From an uncultured Ruminococcus sp. (lineage in GTDB: Bacteria > Bacillota > Clostridia > Oscillospirales > Ruminococcaceae), in the NCBI GenBank assembly GCA_946537565.1, contig CAMNFW010000052.1:1-11127 (forward strand): DNA of 11,127 nt, in the 5' to 3' direction. Positions 1-4,973 of this stretch are shown one piece after another; positions within the stretch are counted from its first letter, which is position 1, and the number at the start of each line of letters is the position of its first letter. The notes under the pieces are model-generated. The model made no database searches. It had not been told where the DNA came from and saw only the letters and a program-made list of their open reading frames with translations. The translations under genes and the position numbers were made by a program.

Positions 1-23
1 TTTTATAATAATAAAACAAAGAC

Positions 24-266
24 TTATTCAGCAGAGTTGAGAAGCTTAGCGAGCTGAGACTTCTTTCTTGCAGCCTTGTTCTTATGGATAAGACCATGAG
101 CGCAAGCCTGGTCAACCTTCTTGATAGCAACCTTTACAGCCTCTGGAGACTTCTCAGCGTTAGCGTTCTTGAGAACAGTCTTGAGGTTAGTCTTTCTTGC
201 CTTGTTTGAAGCAGCCTTTGTAGCGTTAACCTTAACTCTCTTCTTAGCAGATTTAATGTTTGGCAT
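24..266 (-). CDS. rpsT: 30S ribosomal protein S20
   Basis: This encodes an 80-residue, very Lys/Ala/Arg-rich protein beginning MPNIKSAKKRVKVNATKAA and ending KLLNSAE, the typical sequence and length of bacterial S20. S20 is a primary binder of 16S rRNA in small-subunit assembly. An ATG further upstream (at 335) would add 23 residues that do not resemble S20. The chosen ATG at 264-266 is preceded by a full AAGGAGGT ribosome binding site (276-283 on this strand), which fixes the start. It diverges from gpr, a common clostridial arrangement, and is driven by the strong promoter at 394-422, leaving a leader of about 120 nt with a hairpin. No terminator is visible in the 23 bases after the stop codon. 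Identification is very secure. Confidence 0.98.
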   Translation of the reverse strand: MPNIKSAKKRVKVNATKAASNKARKTNLKTVLKNANAEKSPEAVKVAIKKVDQACAHGLIHKNKAARKKSQLAKLLNSAE

Positions 267-353
267 TCTGTTTACACCTCCTTGTAACAGCGCCGGGTAT
301 AAAAACCGGACAGCTTGCAGATAATAGAAGCGCATACGGGTTTACACGCTTCC

Positions 354-376
354 GGCAGATGCAACGCACATCTGCC
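354..376 (-). other. hairpin in the rpsT 5' leader
   Basis: A perfect 8-bp inverted repeat, GGCAGATG (354-361) and CATCTGCC (369-376), flanks a 7-nt loop. It lies about 10-30 nt after the predicted rpsT transcription start. No T-run follows it on the minus strand, so it is not an intrinsic terminator. It could stabilise the 5' end of the mRNA or take part in regulation; neither can be decided from sequence. Confidence 0.5.
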
Positions 377-393
377 ATACTGAGACAATGATA

Positions 394-422
394 ATTATAG
401 CATTTTTTGCTGAATTTTTCAA
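394..422 (-). promoter_or_regulatory. sigma-A promoter of rpsT with extended -10
   Basis: Read on the minus strand, there is TTGAAA (417-422), a spacer of exactly 17 nt, and TATAAT (394-399). The bases TGC sit directly before the -10 box, so it is an extended -10 promoter. Transcription would start near 387 and give a leader of about 120 nt before the rpsT ATG. The near-perfect match fits a highly expressed ribosomal protein gene. Confidence 0.85.
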
Positions 423-446
423 TAGGCAAAACTGAAATATTCTGCT

Positions 447-476
447 GAATTTTTTGTGTGGATTTAAAGCATTATG
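447..476 (+). promoter_or_regulatory. candidate sigma-G-type promoter of gpr
   Basis: GAATT (447-451), exactly 18 nt, then CATTATG (470-476) matches the Bacillus forespore sigma-G consensus GMATR-N18-CATNHTA at all but one base in each box. Known gpr genes are expressed in the forespore under sigma-F/sigma-G, so the site makes biological sense. It would start transcription near 483, leaving about 11 nt of leader that just includes the GGAGG at 485-489. The short leader and the two mismatches keep this tentative. No convincing sigma-A promoter was seen on the plus strand here. Confidence 0.35.
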
Positions 477-494
477 CACAACATGGAGGGAAAT

Positions 495-1343
495 ATGAAT
501 ATCAGGACTGATCTTGCATTGGAGCAGATATCTGGCGGTGAGCTGCCGGAGGGTGTACACATAGCTGAAAGGGGCAGGAGTTTTAATATTACCGAGATAG
601 TTATAGACAATGACAGCTGTGCTGAGATGATTGGCAGGGGAAAGGGCAGGTATATAACCCTTGAGGGCGGAAGTCTGAGCCGTTTTTCTGATGATTATGA
701 GGACATGGCGCAGGAGCTGGCACAGGAGCTGAAAAGGCTTATACCTGAGGGTGATATACTGGTGGTCGGACTGGGGAACAGAGATATAACTCCCGATGCG
801 GTAGGTCCGCAGACGGCTGAAAAGGTTCTTGCTACAAGACATTTGCAGAATGAGCTGAATGAAGAGGAGGAAAGCTTTCTGACATCGCTGCGCAGGGTAA
901 GCACCTTTGCCGGTGGAGTAATGGGTCAGACCGGGATAGAGACAGCGGAAATAGTCCGTGGGATAATCCATGAGACAGACCCGTCTGGTATAATCGTTGT
1001 AGATGCACTTGCCTGTTCGGATATAAGCAGGCTGGGAACAACAATTCAGCTGACAGATACAGGCATATCGCCGGGCAGCGGAGTTTCAAACGCAAGAAAG
1101 GAGCTGTCGGAGAAGGAGCTTGGTGTGCCGGTTATTGCAGCCGGAGTGCCGACGGTGGTGGATATGCACACGATTGTCCGCAGTCTGACGGGACAGGACA
1201 TTGATAGTGAACTGCCAAACATGATGGTAACTCCGAGAGATATTGATCGTCTTACAGAACGTACTTCACAGCTTTTAGCCTTTGGGATAAATCTTGCGCT
1301 CCAGCCTGGATTGAGCTATAGTGATGTTATGGGATTGTTCTGA
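495..1343 (+). CDS. gpr: GPR endopeptidase, spore germination protease
   Basis: GPR is an unusual aspartic-type protease made as a zymogen in the developing spore. At germination it degrades the small acid-soluble proteins that coat spore DNA. The 282-residue product shows the family landmarks in order: IRTDLALE near the N-terminus, GRYITLEGG, VVGLGNRDITPDAVGP with Asp101, TRHL, GGVMGQTGIET, VVDALA with Asp170, TTIQLTDTGISPGSGVSN, LGVPVIAAGVPTVVD and a C-terminal MVTPRDID. Asp101 and Asp170 align with the two catalytic aspartates of the Bacillus enzyme (Asp127 and Asp193). The start is ATG 495, which has GGAGG 5 nt upstream; an in-frame ATG at 474 has no such site. Compared with Bacillus GPR (about 370 aa), a stretch of roughly 75 residues between GVPTVVD and MVTP is nearly absent. 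The usual downstream partner spoIIP is not present. Confidence 0.95.
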   Translation: MNIRTDLALEQISGGELPEGVHIAERGRSFNITEIVIDNDSCAEMIGRGKGRYITLEGGSLSRFSDDYEDMAQELAQELKRLIPEGDILVVGLGNRDITPDAVGPQTAEKVLATRHLQNELNEEEESFLTSLRRVSTFAGGVMGQTGIETAEIVRGIIHETDPSGIIVVDALACSDISRLGTTIQLTDTGISPGSGVSNARKELSEKELGVPVIAAGVPTVVDMHTIVRSLTGQDIDSELPNMMVTPRDIDRLTERTSQLLAFGINLALQPGLSYSDVMGLF

Positions 1344-1421
1344 GCGAGCCTGCACAGCTGCGAACGGCTGATGATATTGATAAAGATGCAGCTGTAAAAA
1401 AGAATGGGCAGTATAAATTAT
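1344..1421. other. convergent spacer with inverted repeat
   Basis: This short gap lies between the convergent ends of gpr and the cysteine-cluster gene. It contains an 8-bp inverted repeat, ACAGCTGC (1354-1361) and GCAGCTGT (1388-1395), with a 26-nt loop. The run after it on the plus strand is A-rich rather than T-rich, and no T-run follows on the minus strand, so it does not meet the rules for an intrinsic terminator in either direction. A loose structure protecting the two 3' ends remains possible. Confidence 0.4.
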
Positions 1422-1895
1422 TTATCTTAAGAGCAGCACCGGATAGCCTTCATAGTAAGGCTTTATAATTTCCGGGTGAGAGTCAGCATAGGTGAAAATT
1501 TCATCGGCAAGACCTTCTTTCAGCAGACCTGTAAGCTGAGACAGCGGACGTTCAAAAAGCTCCTTGCAGTCAGAAGCCAGTGCAATTACCTGTCTGTTTC
1601 CGAGACTCATTATGCGGTAGGGGAAAATACGGCAGACAAATGGCTTTTCATCACCGAGGATACAGCCGTTTTCAGACAGCGCCGGACAGGTGAAGGTCTG
1701 TTCATCGGACAGCTTATCGGGTTTGAAAACAAAGCCGCCCTCACAGGAAATGAAGGCAGTGCCGGGTCTGGCGGCGGTGATCTTTCTGCACATATCAGCT
1801 GAGAAAACCGGAGTTTCCCAGAGGTCATACAGATCGAATATACAGCAAAGCCTGCAATTGGAGCAGGCTTTTTTTGACAGTATTTTATTCAGCAT
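1422..1895 (-). CDS. YkgJ-type cysteine-cluster protein
   Basis: This is a 157-residue protein with an N-terminal CSNCRLCC (Cys11, Cys14, Cys17, Cys18). More cysteines follow at 36, 51, 70, 78 and 88, the last within the motif FVCRIFPYR, and at 110. The CxxCxxCC start followed by a C-P...C...CRxFP block is the signature of the YkgJ family (zinc- or iron-chelating domain, Pfam PF03692). Family members are thought to bind a metal or Fe-S cluster, but their biochemical role is mostly unknown. No signal peptide or membrane segment is seen, so it should be cytoplasmic. Its ATG lies inside the 3' end of tetR (7-nt overlap), with a weak AGGGA ribosome binding site at 1904-1908 on the minus strand. 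It is therefore probably translationally coupled to the repressor and under its control. Family call is firm; function is not. Confidence 0.85.
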   Translation of the reverse strand: MLNKILSKKACSNCRLCCIFDLYDLWETPVFSADMCRKITAARPGTAFISCEGGFVFKPDKLSDEQTFTCPALSENGCILGDEKPFVCRIFPYRIMSLGNRQVIALASDCKELFERPLSQLTGLLKEGLADEIFTYADSHPEIIKPYYEGYPVLLLR

Positions 1896-2548
1896 ATTTT
1901 TTGTCCCTGATCGTTGGAAGAAATCTCATTTGAGGCGGCTTTCAGCTCACCTCTGTGCTGGTCGATAATAAGGCGGATAGCGTTGTAAAGATAGGGTTTG
2001 AGAGTATCAAGACCGCAGGGTTCGCTGTAGAGAATAGCGGAGTAGCAGGTGGAAGAGACCAGCTCGATTATCATGAAGAGCATTATTTCCGGCTCCTTGA
2101 ATTCATAGGGAGCTTCGTTCAGCATATCGGAATAGACCTTGCGGAAGTCGATATCGTCCTCAGTATTCTTATTGAATATAGCGTTCTTGAAGATGCCCCA
2201 GCTGAGGTTTTTGGAAATAAAATTAAGAAGGACTTTATCCTTGCTGAACTGGTCGATTATATTATCCAGGAGCTTCATAAGCTTGTCCTCGAAGGAAAGC
2301 TTATTTTTTTCGGCTTCAACAGACTGGGCAGCGGTGCGGAATATCTGGCTTGCCTTGTGATAGATGAGTTTGTTGCGGATATCGTATTTATCCTTGAAGT
2401 AAAGATAAAAGGTACCTTTAGCAACCCCAGCCTTGCTGACGATTTCAGAGATTGAGGTTTTGCTGAAGCCTTTGGTGGTGAAGAATTCAAAGGCGGTTTT
2501 AAGAAGGGAATTTTCCTTCTGTTTTTTATTGATATCAATTTTTCTCAT
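1889..2548 (-). CDS. TetR/AcrR-family transcriptional repressor
   Basis: A 219-residue protein with a textbook TetR DNA-binding head. Residues about 14-60 form the three-helix HTH, including TSISEIVSKAGVAKGTFYLYF with the recognition helix near 43-51. The rest (about 65-215) is helical and variable, as expected for a ligand-binding and dimerisation domain; the ligand cannot be predicted. The start ATG (2546-2548) has AAAGAGG at 2557-2563, 8 nt away. It diverges from the MMPL transporter, the classic layout of a TetR regulator controlling an efflux gene. Three TGAC-N5-GTCA palindromes lie in the shared spacer and are the likely binding sites, so it probably represses both itself and the transporter operon until a substrate releases it. 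The minus-strand partner downstream overlaps it by 7 nt. Confidence 0.93.
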   Translation of the reverse strand: MRKIDINKKQKENSLLKTAFEFFTTKGFSKTSISEIVSKAGVAKGTFYLYFKDKYDIRNKLIYHKASQIFRTAAQSVEAEKNKLSFEDKLMKLLDNIIDQFSKDKVLLNFISKNLSWGIFKNAIFNKNTEDDIDFRKVYSDMLNEAPYEFKEPEIMLFMIIELVSSTCYSAILYSEPCGLDTLKPYLYNAIRLIIDQHRGELKAASNEISSNDQGQKIC

Positions 2549-2590
2549 AAAATAACCTCTTTACGGCAAATATCGGGATAGGCTAATACT

Positions 2591-2619
2591 ATTATACGTT
2601 ATAACAGACCCAGTGTCAA
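2591..2619 (-). promoter_or_regulatory. consensus sigma-A promoter of tetR
   Basis: On the minus strand there is a perfect TTGACA (2614-2619), a 17-nt spacer and a perfect TATAAT (2591-2596). Transcription would start near 2584, giving a leader of about 35 nt with AAAGAGG just before the tetR ATG. So strong a promoter for a repressor gene implies that it is normally held down by autoregulation. A palindrome, TTATA-CGT-TATAA (2592-2604), overlaps the -10 box. Confidence 0.85.
2606..2618. promoter_or_regulatory. degenerate fourth operator over the tetR -35 box
   Basis: AGAC-N5-GTCA differs by one base from the TGAC-N5-GTCA repeat found three times further on. It overlaps the tetR -35 box. Because any TTGACA box contains half of the motif, only the AGAC half is independent evidence. 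Confidence 0.4.
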
Positions 2620-2628
2620 TAGCAAAAA

Positions 2629-2645
2629 AATGACTATTAGTCATT
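2629..2645. promoter_or_regulatory. TetR operator O1, 17-bp palindrome
   Basis: AATGACTA-T-TAGTCATT is a perfect inverted repeat with 8-bp arms and a single central base, and contains TGAC-N5-GTCA (2631-2643). It lies 10 bp upstream of the tetR -35 box and between the two divergent promoters. It is the best-conserved member of the operator set. Its centre (2637) is 53 bp from O2. Confidence 0.75.
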
Positions 2646-2683
2646 AAAACTGAGAGGAAGAATTGTGCAGGTCTACAAAAATA

Positions 2684-2696
2684 TGACCAGAGGTCA
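2684..2696. promoter_or_regulatory. TetR operator O2
   Basis: TGACC-AGA-GGTCA is an inverted repeat with 5-bp arms that contains the shared core TGAC-N5-GTCA. It lies about 20 bp upstream of the transporter -35 box. Its centre (2690) is 53 bp from O1 and 33 bp from O3, close to five and three helical turns, so all three sites face roughly the same side of the DNA. Confidence 0.7.
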
Positions 2697-2715
2697 GAAA
2701 TTTTCAAAAAAGATA

Positions 2716-2744
2716 TTGACTATCGGTCATTTTTAGAATATACT
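2716..2744 (+). promoter_or_regulatory. sigma-A promoter of the MMPL/heptad operon
   Basis: TTGACT (2716-2721), a 17-nt spacer and TATACT (2739-2744) form a near-consensus promoter. The predicted start near 2751 gives a leader of about 45 nt ending in the GGGGGA ribosome binding site at 2784-2789. Operator O3 overlaps the -35 box. No second promoter is evident in the 51 nt before the next gene, so both genes are probably transcribed from here. Confidence 0.82.
2717..2729. promoter_or_regulatory. TetR operator O3 over the transporter -35 box
   Basis: TGAC-TATCG-GTCA repeats the same core as O1 and O2. It covers most of the -35 hexamer (2716-2721) of the transporter promoter, so a bound repressor would block RNA polymerase directly. 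Confidence 0.7.
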
Positions 2745-2795
2745 AATATACAGCAAATAAAGAATTATTACCATATTGAATAAGGGGGAAGAAAT

Positions 2796-4922
2796 ATGTT
2801 GAGGTTCGGTGAGTTTATCGCTAAGCATAAAGTGCTGATACTGCTGATAGGAATACTTCTTATTATCCCGTCCGGCATCGGTTATCTCAACACAAGAGTC
2901 AATTACGATATCCTGTCTTATCTGCCAAAGGATATAAATACTATGGTCGGTCAGGATATACTCAAAGATGAATTCGGTCAGGGCGGCTTTTCACTGGTCA
3001 TGGTGGAAGGAATGAGCCCGAAGGAAATTAAGGAAACGGCAGATAAAATATCTGAGGTGGAACACGTTTCAAGTGTCCTGTGCTACGATTCGCTGACGGA
3101 TATGAATATCCCGAAGGAAGTCCTTCCGAAAAAAGTCTTCGATTTTTTCAACAAGGACGACACAACTATGATGGCTGTGTTTTTCGATGACACCACATCC
3201 GCTGACGGTACCCTTGCTGCTATTGATACAATGAGGGAAATTACCGGCGAACAGTGCTTTATCAGCGGTATGTCCGCAATTACCGACGATATGAAGCACC
3301 TTTCAGACAGCGAGTCGATAATCTATGCTGTCATCGCTGTTATACTTACTTGCATTGTACTGGTCATTGCAATGGATTCATTCCTGATACCGGTTTTCTT
3401 CATGCTAAGCATAGGACTGGCGATAGTATGGAATTTAGGTTCAAATTTCCTCATGGGAGAGATATCATTCCTGACCCAGGCACTGGCATTGGTATTGCAG
3501 CTGGGTGTTACAATGGACTATTCCATTTTTCTCTGGCACAGCTATAAGGAACAGCTTGAAATTTACCCGACAGATAAAAATGAAGCAATGGCACACGCAA
3601 TTGCTAATACCATAGTTTCTGTTGTAAGCAGCTCCTTTACAACGGTTGCCGGCTTCCTTGCAATGTGCTTCATGAGCTTTACACTTGGACTTGACCTGGG
3701 AATAGTAATGGCAAAGGGAGTTGTGTGCGGCGTTATCGCCTGCGTAACAGTGCTTCCGGCAATGATCCTCATCTTCGAGAAGGCTATCACTAAAACCTCT
3801 CACAGAGATTTCATGCCAGGCTTCAAAAAGACCTCTTCGTTTATTGTTAAACACTGCGGCATCTTTCTTACAGCTGCAATTGTCCTGCTGATCCCTGCCG
3901 TTTACGGATATCAAAACTATGATGTTTACTATAAGCTGGACAGCACCCTTCCGGCGGACCTGGAAAGCGTTATCGCAAATACTAAGCTGAATGAGGATTT
4001 CAATATGCCCAGCACTCATATTCTCCTTGTCAGGTCTGATATGCCGGCTAAGGACGCTAAGGATATGATGAACGAAATGGAAGGCGTGGACGGTGTACAG
4101 TTTGCAGCCGGTTTCAATACACTGGTTGGCAGTGCGATTCCGGAGGAGGTAATTCCGGATTCTGTAAAGAGCATACTCAAAGGCGATGAATGGCAGATAA
4201 TGCTTATCGGTTCGGAGTATGAGGTCGCTTCTGACGAGGTAAACGAGCAGGTGGCTGCTCTTAATAAGATAGTTCAGAAGTACGATGAAAACGGTATGCT
4301 GATCGGTGAAGCTCCGGCTACCAAAGACCTTATCGAGATCACTGACCGTGACTTCAAGGTGGTAAGCATACTTTCTATAGCTGCAATTTTCCTTATCATA
4401 GCTATTACCTTCAAGTCGATATCACTGCCGGTAATACTTGTTGCAGTTATCGAGCTGGCAATAATGATTAATATCGGCATAGCTTATTTCATGGGAACTG
4501 AACTGCCCTTCATAGCTTCTGTGGTAGTCGGTACTATCCAGCTGGGCGCAACCGTTGACTATGCGATTCTTATGACCACAAGATACCGTGCAGAAAGATA
4601 CTCCGGCAAGGATAAAAAAGAAGCCGTCAGCATCGCTCTCAGTACATCAGTAAAATCTGTTATAACCTCAGCATTGGGATTTTTTGCGGCAACAGTAGGC
4701 GTTGCGGTATATTCTGAGATAGGTCTTATCTCATCGCTCTGTGTTCTGCTTTCGAGAGGCGCTCTTATCTCAATGGTGATAGTAATAACCGTGCTGCCTT
4801 CAATGTTCATGGTCTTCGACAGCCTTATCTGCAAGACCAGTGCAGGCTTCCTTCCAAAAGACCAGCACAGTAATAAGAATAACATGAATCAGCAGCCGAA
4901 GATCAGCCTTGCAAAAGGGTGA
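2796..4922 (+). CDS. MMPL/RND-family membrane transporter
   Basis: A 708-residue, twice-repeated membrane protein of the MMPL branch of the RND superfamily, which uses the proton gradient to move lipids or other amphiphiles. Each half has one membrane helix (about 13-31 and 355-373), an extracellular domain of about 140 residues (32-172 and 376-520), then five clustered helices (about 174-330 and 522-680). The hallmark motifs are LGVTMDYSIF with Asp241 and LGATVDYAIL with Asp588, at equivalent places in the two halves and matching the proton-relay aspartates of MMPL proteins. The ATG has GGGGGA 6 nt upstream. It follows a TetR-controlled divergent promoter and precedes the heptad-repeat protein by 51 nt, implying one operon. 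Many Firmicute MMPL proteins carry Leu/Gly heptads within a loop; this one has none. Substrate unknown; antimicrobial efflux or envelope lipid export are both plausible. Confidence 0.92.
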   Translation: MLRFGEFIAKHKVLILLIGILLIIPSGIGYLNTRVNYDILSYLPKDINTMVGQDILKDEFGQGGFSLVMVEGMSPKEIKETADKISEVEHVSSVLCYDSLTDMNIPKEVLPKKVFDFFNKDDTTMMAVFFDDTTSADGTLAAIDTMREITGEQCFISGMSAITDDMKHLSDSESIIYAVIAVILTCIVLVIAMDSFLIPVFFMLSIGLAIVWNLGSNFLMGEISFLTQALALVLQLGVTMDYSIFLWHSYKEQLEIYPTDKNEAMAHAIANTIVSVVSSSFTTVAGFLAMCFMSFTLGLDLGIVMAKGVVCGVIACVTVLPAMILIFEKAITKTSHRDFMPGFKKTSSFIVKHCGIFLTAAIVLLIPAVYGYQNYDVYYKLDSTLPADLESVIANTKLNEDFNMPSTHILLVRSDMPAKDAKDMMNEMEGVDGVQFAAGFNTLVGSAIPEEVIPDSVKSILKGDEWQIMLIGSEYEVASDEVNEQVAALNKIVQKYDENGMLIGEAPATKDLIEITDRDFKVVSILSIAAIFLIIAITFKSISLPVILVAVIELAIMINIGIAYFMGTELPFIASVVVGTIQLGATVDYAILMTTRYRAERYSGKDKKEAVSIALSTSVKSVITSALGFFAATVGVAVYSEIGLISSLCVLLSRGALISMVIVITVLPSMFMVFDSLICKTSAGFLPKDQHSNKNNMNQQPKISLAKG

Positions 4923-4973
4923 AGCTTAATTCGGAATGCGAAATTATAAATTAATATAGGGGGAGAGACATTT

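Noticed and set aside
267..335. N-terminal extension of rpsT by 23 residues
   Set aside because: S20 starts at MPNIKS, and a full AAGGAGGT site serves that ATG; the extension is the leader.
474..494. Earlier ATG for gpr
   Set aside because: It lacks a ribosome binding site, while ATG 495 has GGAGG at ideal spacing.
342..971. 209-codon minus-strand open frame opposite gpr
   Set aside because: It lies antisense to a clearly recognised gene, has no ribosome binding site, and its product resembles no family.
1354..1395. Inverted repeat as a terminator between gpr and the cysteine-cluster gene
   Set aside because: No T-run follows the stem in either direction, and the loop is 26 nt.
3465..4019. 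184-codon minus-strand open frame inside the transporter gene
   Set aside because: It is a shadow of the MMPL coding sequence, with no start signals or recognisable domain.
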